Under the pieces are notes generated by a model. It was not told the origin of the DNA, did not search any database, and saw nothing but the letters and a program-made list of their open reading frames with translations. The position numbers and the translations under genes are program-made. Positions 17,248 to 26,353 of a DNA stretch of 64,000 nucleotides are shown piece after piece; position 1 is the first letter of the stretch; each line of letters opens with the position of its first letter. Source of the DNA: Leptolyngbya sp. FACHB-261 (lineage in GTDB: Bacteria > Cyanobacteriota > Cyanobacteriia > FACHB-261); the NCBI RefSeq assembly GCF_014696065.1, contig NZ_JACJPL010000031.1, forward strand, positions 496,001-560,000. The letters run 5' to 3'.

Positions 17248-18270
17248 CTATCTAGCGGTTGCTGCGGTTGCTAAGGAGAACGCCTTTGCTTTGCGAGGTT
17301 TGATATAAACATGCTGGCGAGGTTGAAGCTGAAGGTTGTGAAAGTCATCACGGGTCACAAAGGCGGTGAGCGCCTGACCTCCTGCTTCCAACTCAACTTG
17401 AACTTCCCAGCCTAAATGCGCAATTCGGCTAACCTGCGCTGGAGCAAATGCTTCTCCTGGTTTGGTTTGAATCAGAACATCGTGCGGTCTTAGGAAGATC
17501 TGCTCGTCAGTTGCTTCAAAACCGTTGTTGCGGAAGATACCAGAATTACTTGGCAGCACATTTACTGGCCCAACAAAGCTCATGACAAAGGGAGTGGCTG
17601 GCTGATCATAGATCTCGGTTGCTGTACCAACTTGCTCAACCCTGCCCTGGTTCATCACCACAATTTTGTCAGCAACTTCCATGGCTTCTTCTTGGTCATG
17701 GGTCACAAAAATCGTGGTGACATGGACTTCATCGTGCAGACGTCGCAGCCAAGCCCGCAGTTCTTTCCGGACTTTGGCATCCAAGGCACCAAATGGTTCG
17801 TCCAAGAGCAAAACTCGGGGCTCAACCGCTAGGGCTCTTGCTAAAGCTACCCGCTGCCGTTGTCCGCCTGAGAGTTGCGAAGGAAAACGGTTTTCTAGAC
17901 CCTTAAGCTGCACCAGTTCTAGCAGCTCATCGACGCGTCTCTGAATCTTCGCTTTAGGGGCTTTGCGAATTCTAAGACCGTAGCCAATATTCTGGCGAAT
18001 GGTCATGTGTTTAAACAGGGCATAATGCTGAAACACAAAGCCAATGCCTCGCTCACTGACTTGACGGTGAGTAATGTCCTCTCCCTCCAGCCGTATCTTG
18101 CCCCTATCTGGCTGTTCTAAGCCTGAGATCAAACGCAATAAAGTTGACTTTCCAGAGCCAGATGGCCCTAATAGAGCAACCAAAGAATCGCTTTCAATCT
18201 CTAAACTGACATTGTCTACCGCCTGGAAGGAACCAAACTGCCTGGAAACATTTTCTACCGAGATACTCAT
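17248..18270 (-). CDS. cysA: CysA-type sulfate/thiosulfate ABC transporter ATP-binding protein
   Basis: A 340-residue ATPase starting at the ATG at 18270 ([18 protein letters not shown]). The frame continues upstream to 18336 without family similarity. Walker A is GPSGSGKST (35-43), the signature is [16 protein letters not shown], Walker B is [11 protein letters not shown] and the switch histidine is in [17 protein letters not shown]. The C-terminal part (LRPHDVLI onward) is the extra regulatory domain of the CysA/PotA group. It should energise sulfate import with CysT, CysW and a binding protein. None of these genes is adjacent, so this ATPase is orphaned in the window. A LysR regulator follows on the same strand. 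Confidence 0.85.
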   Translation of the reverse strand: MSISVENVSRQFGSFQAVDNVSLEIESDSLVALLGPSGSGKSTLLRLISGLEQPDRGKIRLEGEDITHRQVSERGIGFVFQHYALFKHMTIRQNIGYGLRIRKAPKAKIQRRVDELLELVQLKGLENRFPSQLSGGQRQRVALARALAVEPRVLLLDEPFGALDAKVRKELRAWLRRLHDEVHVTTIFVTHDQEEAMEVADKIVVMNQGRVEQVGTATEIYDQPATPFVMSFVGPVNVLPSNSGIFRNNGFEATDEQIFLRPHDVLIQTKPGEAFAPAQVSRIAHLGWEVQVELEAGGQALTAFVTRDDFHNLQLQPRQHVYIKPRKAKAFSLATAATAR

Positions 18271-18418
18271 CGCCTTTGCTCCGAATTGCTTTTTTCTGAG
18301 GGAGTGTCTGGGGGCTTTTAGACACTGGATGCACAAACTTCGAATAGCCTTTAATGGCTTTCCTGACAGAATTTTTGGCTATGTCCTGAATGTTCTGAGT
18401 TCTGGATATTCTGACCTT

Positions 18419-19789
18419 CTATCGACGGGATAATTCTTCGGCTCGACGAGCCGCTTGCTCAGCTGCATCCTGCAAGCCCGACTTCTGATAGGTAGTCGCT
18501 AAGGCTCTCTGAATGGCTGGGATTTGGTTGCGAGTCCGCGCACGCTTTTCGAGCATGACCCGGGCTTGGGCATTGTGCTCAAGTCGAAGCAAAGTATCTA
18601 AGTACACCTGCTCAAACAGGTCTCGCTGGGCATGACTACCGCCAATCTCCTGCAACCGGGGTAGGGCTGTTTGGATCTCGGCACTAGCAGTAGACCAATC
18701 TCCTCGCGCATGAGCTACCAGGCCTCGGGCCATAGGAGCCGCCACTTCGGCCCAAGCAGGTCGAATATAGGGCTTAGCTTGAGCTGCGTAGGTTTGTAAG
18801 CTCTTGAGCATTTCAGTAGCCTGCTCATCCTGACCTGAGCGAGCTAGCGCATAAAGATATTGCAAATCGAGAAACGGCAGAACATGTTCGTGAAGACGAT
18901 TGCTCAGGTAAGCGCTTATTTCCTGCCAGCGATTGCCAACCTCCACGCCGCGCAGTTCTAGACGCAACAGGAGGGCAATAGCATCAATCTGACATTGTGA
19001 ATACTCTTTGCAAGCTCGGCCCCAAACATGTCGGTCATATACGCGCAAAGCGCTCTGAAGATCTTCGCGATCGAGGTAGTAGAGGGCTACATGCCACCAG
19101 TTGTGGGTATAAAACGTGCCGCAGTTCTCCCAGGTGTCGGCTAGAGATTCCATCCAGGCGATCCCTTCATCCAGCCGTCCTTGGGTTTCCATGACGTGAG
19201 CCACAGCGTGATGGGCCCAGGGATCCTGACGGTTCATTTCGGTTGCCCGTCGCCCAGCCACCTCTGCTTCGTCTAAGCGATGGCATTGCTCTAGGCCAAA
19301 AGCCAACATGCCATGGATGTAGTGATTTTCCCGATTAGCAGGTAGAACCTTTTCGATCAGCTGAAGCAAGCCCTGAGATTGACCCAAGTTGAAGTAGTGA
19401 TACTGCCCGATTTGGACGGAGACTAGATCCCGAGGAAATTGCTCTGCGAGCTGCTCATGGTAAACCAGTGCCCGGTCTACCTCTGCTTGCGCCCAAGACT
19501 CAATTGCCGAGAAATAGAGCTTTTCGCGCTGATTGGCATTGGCTAACTGTTGACGGGCTGCTTGGAGATAAGGTTCTGCTTCGCTTGCTGCACTGCCATT
19601 CTCCGCGAAGAGGTGAAGGGCCGCTGCATGCGTATTGGCCAACACAGAGGTTGGATCTGCCTCAACAGCACTCAAAATAATTTCTGGGCGATTGCCATAA
19701 CCCAACAACTGGTCAGCAAACTGATTGATGGCCCCTACGGCTTCTGGTGAGTTCGTCGTGACTTCGAGTCCCTGAGTATCCCTCAGCAT
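18419..19789 (-). CDS. TTC38-like tetratricopeptide repeat protein
   Basis: A 456-residue soluble, almost all-helical protein. It matches the layout of eukaryotic TPR-domain protein 38: an N-terminal RDTQGLEVTTNSPEAV, a central DPWAHHAVAHVMETQGRLDEGIAWM and THNWWHVALYYLDRE, and a C-terminal GGSHAQRDLFEQVYLDTLL. The two aromatic/His-rich motifs are the family hallmark. TPR proteins act as scaffolds; the specific role of bacterial TTC38 homologues is unknown. It starts at ATG 19789, with a long leader upstream on the minus strand. Its stop is 148 bp before cysA on the same strand. Confidence 0.82.
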   Translation of the reverse strand: MLRDTQGLEVTTNSPEAVGAINQFADQLLGYGNRPEIILSAVEADPTSVLANTHAAALHLFAENGSAASEAEPYLQAARQQLANANQREKLYFSAIESWAQAEVDRALVYHEQLAEQFPRDLVSVQIGQYHYFNLGQSQGLLQLIEKVLPANRENHYIHGMLAFGLEQCHRLDEAEVAGRRATEMNRQDPWAHHAVAHVMETQGRLDEGIAWMESLADTWENCGTFYTHNWWHVALYYLDREDLQSALRVYDRHVWGRACKEYSQCQIDAIALLLRLELRGVEVGNRWQEISAYLSNRLHEHVLPFLDLQYLYALARSGQDEQATEMLKSLQTYAAQAKPYIRPAWAEVAAPMARGLVAHARGDWSTASAEIQTALPRLQEIGGSHAQRDLFEQVYLDTLLRLEHNAQARVMLEKRARTRNQIPAIQRALATTYQKSGLQDAAEQAARRAEELSRR

Positions 19790-20582
19790 CTATAAAGATC
19801 CCTCAACCTTACCCCTGCTAGACACAATCACCGGTAAACTGAGCGAGATACCGTAATTGCGCTGACTAAGGGCAAATTGTGACACAGGTAACCTTGGAAA
19901 GCAAGGTTCCAGGCTCCTATGTCAGGGGAAAAAGACTAGATTGGGCTAGCCTCACCGGGTAAGGCTTCTTCGGAGCTACGAACACTAGCTCGAACTTGGC
20001 TTAAAATCGCTCGTTTGAATACAATTTTGAAGGTAATTTTGTGGCGCTTAATTCTTGATTCTAGTTAAAGAAACATACATTGGTTTAACCATTGCGAAGA
20101 TTGATTGACTCGAAGCATTGTTTTCTGGATTCCTGCATCAGGAGCAATTCGAAAAACAATAACTCCTGCAAAATGTCAAAAAGACTAAGAATCGTCAGCA
20201 CTCTGCTTATGTACTTCTCTCAGGGTTCAACCTTAAGACAAAGCTAGATCCTAAATCTCAGGCTTTATCTATGGGCCTTCTAGAGCCGAATTTTAGGAAA
20301 AAACACTGGCTCTTTTGAAAAAGCTTGGTTGATTTGCCGTTGCACAACCCCTCTTGCAGAATCTAGGGCTCAGAGTTTCTGCTGAGAAGCATTGTAAATC
20401 GAAATATATTGACCTGTATAGTCAATCACTTCTATTTATCGTTTCGACAAAAAAGAGTGTTTGCTCCAATTGATTAGATTGCCTAAAGTAAAGCTTGTTC
20501 ATTCATGCAAGGCTTTATAAATTTCTACTGGCAAACCCAGTCTCTGTTGCATCGATCGTAGAACTGTGTATTGAGGACTTAA
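19790..20582. other. Long intergenic region between divergent genes
   Basis: These 793 bases separate the divergent TPR and permease genes. A small perfect hairpin (AACCTTG, loop GAAAG, CAAGGTT, 19890-19908) is the only structure noted. AT content rises towards the permease start. No coding frame, tRNA or known riboswitch is recognised. Confidence 0.4.
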
Positions 20583-21938
20583 ATGACCAACGAAGTGCCA
20601 CTTGAGCAGAGTTCATATGGCTTAAAACGAGAATGTCTTTCCTACAGGGAGGTTCTAGCCCAGTCTGTTGCGGTGATTGCCCCGACCACAACGCCTGCCG
20701 CCAACATGGGCTTGATCTTCGCCCTCTCAGGGAACGGCACTTGGCTGAGTTTTCTGCTCGGCATGATCGGGCTAGTCTTCGTCAGCATTAACATCAATCA
20801 ATTCGCTCGCCGGTCAGCTTCGCCCGGTTCACTCTATTCCTATATTGCTAAAGGCTTAGGCCCGACTGCACGTGTACTCTGTGGTTGGGGCTTGATTCTG
20901 GCCTACTTATTTACCGGCATGTCTGTATTGTGCGGATTTGCTAACTTTGGCCAAGCTTTGCTGAGCCACATTGGTATTCATACTCATATATTTACTCTCC
21001 TGGCTCTCGGTACAGGCATTGCCTGGTATGCAGGTCATCGAGATATTCAGCTATCAGCAAAGGCAATGTTGTGGCTAGAGGGAATTTCGGTTGGTCTCAT
21101 CGCAATCTTAGGGATCATTGTCTGGGCTCATAAAGGCTTTGTGCTTGACCTATCCCAGTTCACTTTGCAAGGCGCAACTCCGGGTGGCGTAGCCATGGGA
21201 ATTGTCCTGGTCGTGTTTAGCTTTTCTGGTTTTGAAAGCGCGACGTCTTTAGGGGAAGAGGCTCAAAAACCGCTCGAGAATATTCCTCGCTCGGTGATGC
21301 AAAGCACACTTCAGGCTGGCTTCTTCTTCATCGTCATGGCTTATATCGAAGTGTTGGGCTTTAGCGGTAGCGCCGCTGACCTGAGCAGCACTGAAGAGCC
21401 GCTCAGTTTTCTAGCGGAACAGGCAGGCGTAGGCTTTTTAGGCACACTAATCAGCTTGGGAGCCTTGCTCAGTTTCTTTGCTTGCATCCTGGCTTGCATT
21501 AATCCAGCAGCCCGAGTGTTATTCACAATGTCACGTCATGGTCTATTACACTCTGCCCTAGGTAAAACCCATGATGCTAATCTGACACCTCATGTGGCTG
21601 TTATGCTGTCCTCCCTGCTCACATTTTTGGTACCTGCCTCCATGAATCTGCTGGGGTTAAAACCCTTCCAAAGCATGGGCTATTTGGGGACGATTTGCAC
21701 CTACGGCTTTCTGCTGGTGTATATCCTGGTCTCGGTTGCTGCACCTGTGTACCTGCGCAAGATTGGAAAATTGCGGCCAGTGGACATCGTGTTTTCTGGG
21801 CTAGCAGTTGGTTTCATGATGTTGCCCGTGGTGGGCATGATTGGGATTCCTGGTAGCAGCCTATTTCCGGTACCAGAGGCTCCTTATAATCTTTTTCCTT
21901 ATCTAGTCTTGCTTTACTTGCTTGCAGGCAGTGGCTGA
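20583..21938 (+). CDS. APC-superfamily amino acid permease
   Basis: A 451-residue membrane transporter with about 12 hydrophobic segments. The first helix region (LAQSVAVIAPTTTPAANMGLIFALSGNG) and FARRSASPGSLYSYIAKGLGP match the APC family, and helix 6 contains the usual VLVVFSFSGFESATSLGEEAQKP block. Substrates in the family are amino acids or polyamines; the one used here cannot be told. The gene lies about 210 bp upstream of two tandem CadD-like genes on the same strand. A shared transcript is possible but not shown. Confidence 0.9.
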   Translation: MTNEVPLEQSSYGLKRECLSYREVLAQSVAVIAPTTTPAANMGLIFALSGNGTWLSFLLGMIGLVFVSININQFARRSASPGSLYSYIAKGLGPTARVLCGWGLILAYLFTGMSVLCGFANFGQALLSHIGIHTHIFTLLALGTGIAWYAGHRDIQLSAKAMLWLEGISVGLIAILGIIVWAHKGFVLDLSQFTLQGATPGGVAMGIVLVVFSFSGFESATSLGEEAQKPLENIPRSVMQSTLQAGFFFIVMAYIEVLGFSGSAADLSSTEEPLSFLAEQAGVGFLGTLISLGALLSFFACILACINPAARVLFTMSRHGLLHSALGKTHDANLTPHVAVMLSSLLTFLVPASMNLLGLKPFQSMGYLGTICTYGFLLVYILVSVAAPVYLRKIGKLRPVDIVFSGLAVGFMMLPVVGMIGIPGSSLFPVPEAPYNLFPYLVLLYLLAGSG

Positions 21939-22150
21939 TTTGCTCTTCAGAGACTGCGTTCTCCCAAAATCGTGATCAGAATGGAGCGGTCTATTGAAGC
22001 CATCCATATCAGATTCAGCGATGTACGCAATCTGTGATCGGCTGCGCCCTTGCTTCCTCAATCAAGGCTGCACTAAGCGATGAGATCTTTCAGATTTTGC
22101 AGGCGGAAACGCAACTATTTTCTCAAGAAAGGACAGGTAGATTGATAGAT

Positions 22151-22864
22151 ATGAGCGGATTATCCACTGCAATTCCCACTGGTTTAACCGCCTTCGCAGC
22201 AACTAACCTTGACGATATTGTTATTCTGCTGCTGTTTTTTTCTCAGGTGAATGCAGTATTCCACCGTCGGCATATCGTCACTGGCCAGTATCTTGGTTTT
22301 GGTGCCTTGGTGCTTGCTAGTTTGCCCGGATTCTTTAGCAATCTCATCTTGCCTCAACCCTGGGTTGGCCTACTGGGCATAATTCCAGTCACGATCGGCA
22401 TTAGCCGTTTGCTAGATCAAGGTATGGACGAAGTGGATGAGGAGGAAGAACCAGAACCCAACGAGGGGAGCTTCCTGACGAGTTTTGTCTCACCTCAAAC
22501 CTACAGCGTCGCTGCTGTCACTTTCGCCAATGGGGGTGATAATATCGGCATCTATGTGCCACTCTTTGCCAGCAGTACCTTGGAGAGCTTGATTGCAATT
22601 CTCGGCGTATTCTTTACGCTTGTAGGACTGTGGTGTTACACCGCTTATCGATTAACTCGCTTGCCTGCCATCGCTGATGCCTTGGCTCGATACGGCAATC
22701 AAGTAGTGCCTTTTGTCTTAATTGGTCTAGGCATTCTGATTCTGATAGAGAGCCACACTTTGGAAAGCCGAGGGCTGACTATCCTGGCTTTGGTGGCTAG
22801 TGGTTTCTGCCTGGCCACTCTGAACAGAAGTAACAGCCAATTGCCTGGATTGGAGAAAGAGTGA
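22151..22864 (+). CDS. CadD/LysE-like cadmium-resistance family transporter, first paralogue
   Basis: A 237-residue membrane protein, starting at the ATG at 22151 (MSGLSTAIPTGLTAFAATNLDDIV). The frame extends upstream without family similarity. Family blocks are ATNLDDIVILLLFFSQV, HIVTGQYLGFGALV, VAAVTFANGGDNIGIYVPLFA and VPFVLIGLGILILIES. An acidic loop (MDEVDEEEEPEPNEG) in the middle could contact metal. CadD relatives confer cadmium resistance in staphylococci; cation export here is inference. It is followed after 22 bp by a clear paralogue, showing local duplication. Confidence 0.87.
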   Translation: MSGLSTAIPTGLTAFAATNLDDIVILLLFFSQVNAVFHRRHIVTGQYLGFGALVLASLPGFFSNLILPQPWVGLLGIIPVTIGISRLLDQGMDEVDEEEEPEPNEGSFLTSFVSPQTYSVAAVTFANGGDNIGIYVPLFASSTLESLIAILGVFFTLVGLWCYTAYRLTRLPAIADALARYGNQVVPFVLIGLGILILIESHTLESRGLTILALVASGFCLATLNRSNSQLPGLEKE

Positions 22865-22886
22865 GAAAGGCAATGGTATTGGAGCA

Positions 22887-23540
22887 ATGAGTTGGTTGGC
22901 TACAGCCGCATTGGCAGGGGTAACGTCCTTTGTGGCTACCAACATTGACGACATCATTATTCTGATGCTGTTGTTTTCACAGGTGAATCGAGTCTTTCGC
23001 CGCCGCCATATCGTTGCTGGACAATATCTAGGCTTCTTAGCCCTGATTATGGCCAGCCTACCTGGTTTCTTTGGTGGCTTAGTGGTGCCAAAAGCCTGGA
23101 TTAGTCTGTTAGGACTCGTTCCAATTGGTGTGGGAATCAGTCAACTTATCAGCCAGAGAACAGAGGAGAATGAAGTCCAGACTGTAGCAACGAGCCAGAG
23201 CCAATGGAACCGCCCCAAAACCACCGGCTCTTTGACATCTACTTTGTCTAGTTTGCTTTCCCCTCAGACCTACAATGTGGCTGCCATTACCATTGCGAAT
23301 GGCGGAGATAATGTCAGCATTTACACCTCTTTGTTTGCCAGTAGCGATCTCCCGAGTTTAGGTATTATTTTAGGGATTTTCTTTTTGTTGATTGGAGTTT
23401 GGTGCTATGTTGCCTACCGATCAACTCACTATCCAATCATTGCTGAGCTCTTGACTCGCCACGGTCGCAGAACAGTGCCTTTTGTCTTGATTGGTCTGGG
23501 GATTTTCATTCTGATTGAAAGTGGTTCTATGAGTTCCTGA
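22887..23540 (+). CDS. CadD/LysE-like cadmium-resistance family transporter, second paralogue
   Basis: A 217-residue membrane protein aligned end to end with the upstream gene: ATNIDDIIILMLLFSQV, HIVAGQYLGFLALI, NVAAITIANGGDNVSIYTSLFA and VPFVLIGLGIFILIES. The central loop differs, being polar and Gln/Thr-rich instead of acidic. Two similar subunits side by side suggest they may work together or have split substrates; this is inference. Spacing of 22 bp indicates one operon. A short exported gene, broken by frameshifts, follows 97 bp downstream. Confidence 0.87.
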   Translation: MSWLATAALAGVTSFVATNIDDIIILMLLFSQVNRVFRRRHIVAGQYLGFLALIMASLPGFFGGLVVPKAWISLLGLVPIGVGISQLISQRTEENEVQTVATSQSQWNRPKTTGSLTSTLSSLLSPQTYNVAAITIANGGDNVSIYTSLFASSDLPSLGIILGIFFLLIGVWCYVAYRSTHYPIIAELLTRHGRRTVPFVLIGLGIFILIESGSMSS

Positions 23541-23637
23541 AGCCGTTTTAGTTTGCTTGTTGTTTTGAGAACTTCTCTCGTTAGAATTACGAGAAAGTTG
23601 ATCGCTAAATCCAACAACCCGATAAAGGAGAAAAACC

Positions 23638-23895
23638 ATGAAACTCTTCAAAGTTGCTCTAGCCGCTTTGATTGTTCTGATCAATTTAGCTGTGGCTCAA
23701 CCCTCTTGGGCCGACAGACCAAACTCACGACAACTCCTGATTATGCTGAGGTCACTCAAGCCCTGAATAGCCTCTTGCAAGCAGAAGGTGCACCCAATCA
23801 AGGCGATTACACCCCGGGGGAGATTCAGCAAAGAATTGGTGAGTTGGCAGGCAGACATTGACTTACAGACACCCAATGCACCGATTGAGGACTAA
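23638..23895 (+). pseudogene. Small exported protein gene interrupted by two frameshifts
   Basis: An ATG at 23638 follows a strong AAAGGAG. It encodes a signal peptide (MKLFKVALAALIVLI, then AVAQPSWA). The same frame stops at the TGA at 23764. The mature part continues in another frame from about 23715 (TKLTTTPDYAEV, QALNSLLQAEG, YTPGEIQQRIGE), then returns to the original frame at 23845 (WQADIDLQTPNAPIED) and stops at 23893. One base lost near 23715 and one gained near 23844 would explain this. The repaired protein would be about 78 residues, periplasmic, of unknown role. It could be a true pseudogene or a sequencing artefact. Confidence 0.72.
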
Positions 23896-23970
23896 AGACC
23901 TAACTGAAATTCAATTTTCCTTTGGGATCTGAACCTGGCTCTCTCTGCCTAGTTGTTGTACAGCCATAGG

Positions 23971-24033
23971 CTAATAGCCGAAGAATCAGAGCAAGCTTGC
24001 ACGGTCAAGAGGCTCTGATTCTTTAGCTATTAG
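23971..24033 (+). terminator. Rho-independent terminator downstream of the CadD-like genes
   Basis: A 22-bp stem with only two mismatches: CTAATAGCCGAAGAATCAGA (continuing GC) at 23971-23992 pairs with 24012-24033 around a 19-base loop. The inner 12 pairs are perfect. A T-rich tract (GTTCTTTTTT) follows, so termination on the plus strand is likely. Confidence 0.75.
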
Positions 24034-24188
24034 TTCTTTTTTAAGAGAAGCTTTTGAAACGGTATTTTTAAGTTTTGTGAGCTAGAAATATACCTTGCGG
24101 CTCTACAAGCAACTTGAGGTAAGTCAAGAGAGAAATGATATAAGTTAAAGATTAAGACTTTTAACAGGGCAATTGCTATTCGAGATTC

Positions 24189-24611
24189 ATGAAAGTAGAT
24201 GTAAATGATCAGGAAAAGGCTATAGAGGAACCCAAGAGGCGAAATCCGTCACGAGTTAGAGATCACTTAGCCAATGAACGGACCTACCTTGCCTGGATGC
24301 GGACTGGGATCGCCCTTATGGGCTTTGGCGTCGTCATTGTCCGCCTTCGTGCTTTTCAGCCCCCTCTTCTGCCTCGCCCCGGTACTGGTTGGAAACTGGG
24401 TTTAATCTTCTCTTTGGTGGGTTTAGTAACTGTGTTGCTCTCGACTCAGCACTATTTTGCTGTTCGTCGGGATATTGACGAAGATACTTATGAACCTGCA
24501 GACCGCTGGGTGATTTTTTTCAGCATCATTGTCACCCTGCTAGGAACTGGCGTGATTTATTTTGTGTTCACGGCTCCCCTCAGTCCTATGAGCAGTGTCG
24601 TCTTTGAGTGA
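24189..24611 (+). CDS. DUF202 (YidH-family) membrane protein
   Basis: A 140-residue protein with three membrane helices. The family signature VRDHLANERTYLAWMRTGIALMGFGVVIVRL begins at about residue 23, after a charged N-terminal tail. The second and third helices are near 66-86 and 107-128. DUF202 proteins are widespread small inner-membrane proteins of unknown function. It stands alone after a strong terminator and faces a convergent PAP2 gene only 17 bp away. Confidence 0.88.
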   Translation: MKVDVNDQEKAIEEPKRRNPSRVRDHLANERTYLAWMRTGIALMGFGVVIVRLRAFQPPLLPRPGTGWKLGLIFSLVGLVTVLLSTQHYFAVRRDIDEDTYEPADRWVIFFSIIVTLLGTGVIYFVFTAPLSPMSSVVFE

Positions 24612-24628
24612 GGCAGTGGCGCAAGTAT

Positions 24629-25357
24629 TCATGATTGCTGTTGAGTGGTTGCTTGCTCATCGTTTGCAGGAGTCACTCTGCTTAGGTGTGGTCTAATCAG
24701 TAGGCAAACTCCAATCGCCCAGGCCACTGAAACCATCCAGCCTGCCAGGATATCACTGGGATAATGAACACCTAAGTATAGGCGCGTCCAGCCAATAGCG
24801 ACTACGAACAAGCTACCACTGAACAGAATCCACCCACACCAGCGCGTTCTCCAGGTCAAAATCACTAAAGCTGCGACCAGGGTCATACTGGACATCGCAT
24901 GACCGCTGGGAAATGCATAATCGGATACAGGTGGGTATTCCCACAGACTAGGCCGCACGCGATGTAGCCATAGCTTCGCGGTACGGTTGATGGCAACGCT
25001 CCCCAGGAGCGTGATCAGCAAGTACGATAGGGCTCGCCATCTTCTGAGACGCAGCAGAACCAGCGAGATCACAGTAGCAACTGGAAATACCCCCCAAAAC
25101 ACCCCGAAATGCGTCAGTGTAGCGGCAAAAGTATCCAGCTGTGCTTGAGCAGTGGCATGGATAGCCATCATGATCGGCGCATCCCAGGGCAGTCCTCCCT
25201 CATTCTTGCCAATCTCAACTGCCAGGAGCTGGAATGCTTGCAAGGGGACATAGACGCCAATCAAGAGCATCAGCAAAGAACGCCAACGGGCTGCAAGAAT
25301 CCGCTTGAGAAAACCACTAAATGATTGGAGCAATTGCCAAGGATGGGAACCCAACAT
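24629..25357 (-). CDS. PAP2-family membrane phosphatase
   Basis: A 242-residue membrane protein with about six helices. The three phosphatase motifs are present: KLWLHRVRP (motif 1), PSGHAMSS (motif 2) and TRLYLGVHYPSDILAG (motif 3), giving the catalytic histidines and arginines of the vanadium-haloperoxidase fold. By family knowledge it removes phosphate from a lipid such as undecaprenyl pyrophosphate, phosphatidic acid or phosphatidylglycerophosphate. Substrate unknown. It is 121 bp from the upstream TauE-like gene on the same strand. Confidence 0.9.
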   Translation of the reverse strand: MLGSHPWQLLQSFSGFLKRILAARWRSLLMLLIGVYVPLQAFQLLAVEIGKNEGGLPWDAPIMMAIHATAQAQLDTFAATLTHFGVFWGVFPVATVISLVLLRLRRWRALSYLLITLLGSVAINRTAKLWLHRVRPSLWEYPPVSDYAFPSGHAMSSMTLVAALVILTWRTRWCGWILFSGSLFVVAIGWTRLYLGVHYPSDILAGWMVSVAWAIGVCLLIRPHLSRVTPANDEQATTQQQS

Positions 25358-25478
25358 ACCTCTTGCCTAACTTGCTTTACCTAATCTGCCTTACCTAATT
25401 TGCCTAAGGAGAGGAGCGCATATCTATTGAGGGAGGAAGATTCTACCTTATCCACAGGCGTAAATATTTCAATTGATT

Positions 25479-26282
25479 TTAACTCATACCTGCATGAACT
25501 AACTTCCAGCTCATCATTGCTAGCAGTGTGTAAATTACTAATCGAAGGGCACGTTGCGGCGCAATTTGACACAATGCTGCACCTACTAACACACCAGGTA
25601 CTGTGCCAAACCAAATGGGTAACACCAGGCTCCAATCAACTGTCCCAAGAGTGAGATGCCCCAAAGAAGTAAACGTCAAGAGAATAGCTGCCTGAGAGAT
25701 GTCTGTCCCTACTAATTTGCGCGAATCTAGCTGAAAAAAAGCCAGCAACACGAGAGCAAACATTGAACCAGAGGACACACTAGTTAGGCCCACCAGGCAA
25801 CCTAAAACAGCGCCTATGCCGACAGTTAAGGCACAACCAGACTTGGTTTTGAGATCAAACTTGGGAGGTGAGTGTAGCTTCAAATCGGGCACAAAAGTCA
25901 AAAGCAGAAATTGGACCAGAGCTGCAAGAGTTACCAATAGCATGGCAACACCGAGCAGACGGAGCAAGAAGTAATCTAGGTTGAGCTTGCTAGAGTGCCT
26001 GATGAAGTGTAAAACGCCTACGCCCATTAGTGAACCCGGCACGCTGCCCAGGGCTAGCCACTGAACAACTTGAGGCTCAAGAGTTTGCTGTTGCCAGTGT
26101 TTGAAACCACCAATCACCTTCATCAAGGTTGCAGCTACGACATCTGAGCTAACTGCAATCGCAGGCGGAACCTGAAACACAAAAATTAGCATGGGCGTGA
26201 TTAAAGCTGCACCACCAATGCCCGTTAGCCCAACGACAATGCCAACCAAAAAGCTGAGAAATGACAGCAAGCAATAGTTCAT
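25479..26282 (-). CDS. TauE/SafE-family membrane transporter
   Basis: A 267-residue protein with about eight hydrophobic helices. The paired family motifs are present: GIVVGLTGIGGAALITPMLIFVFQVPPAIAVSSDVVAATL near the start and GCLVGLTSVSSGSMFALVLLAFF in the second half. By family knowledge it exports sulfite, sulfonates or related organosulfur anions. Which one is not clear. It sits between a PAP2 phosphatase and an uncharacterised membrane protein, all on the minus strand with gaps of about 70-120 bp. Confidence 0.88.
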   Translation of the reverse strand: MNYCLLSFLSFLVGIVVGLTGIGGAALITPMLIFVFQVPPAIAVSSDVVAATLMKVIGGFKHWQQQTLEPQVVQWLALGSVPGSLMGVGVLHFIRHSSKLNLDYFLLRLLGVAMLLVTLAALVQFLLLTFVPDLKLHSPPKFDLKTKSGCALTVGIGAVLGCLVGLTSVSSGSMFALVLLAFFQLDSRKLVGTDISQAAILLTFTSLGHLTLGTVDWSLVLPIWFGTVPGVLVGAALCQIAPQRALRLVIYTLLAMMSWKLVHAGMS

Positions 26283-26353
26283 ACTGCTACCTTAAATAGA
26301 TGAGATGAACTAGGCGCATATACAGAGCCACTGAAAGATTCAAAAAATGAGGC

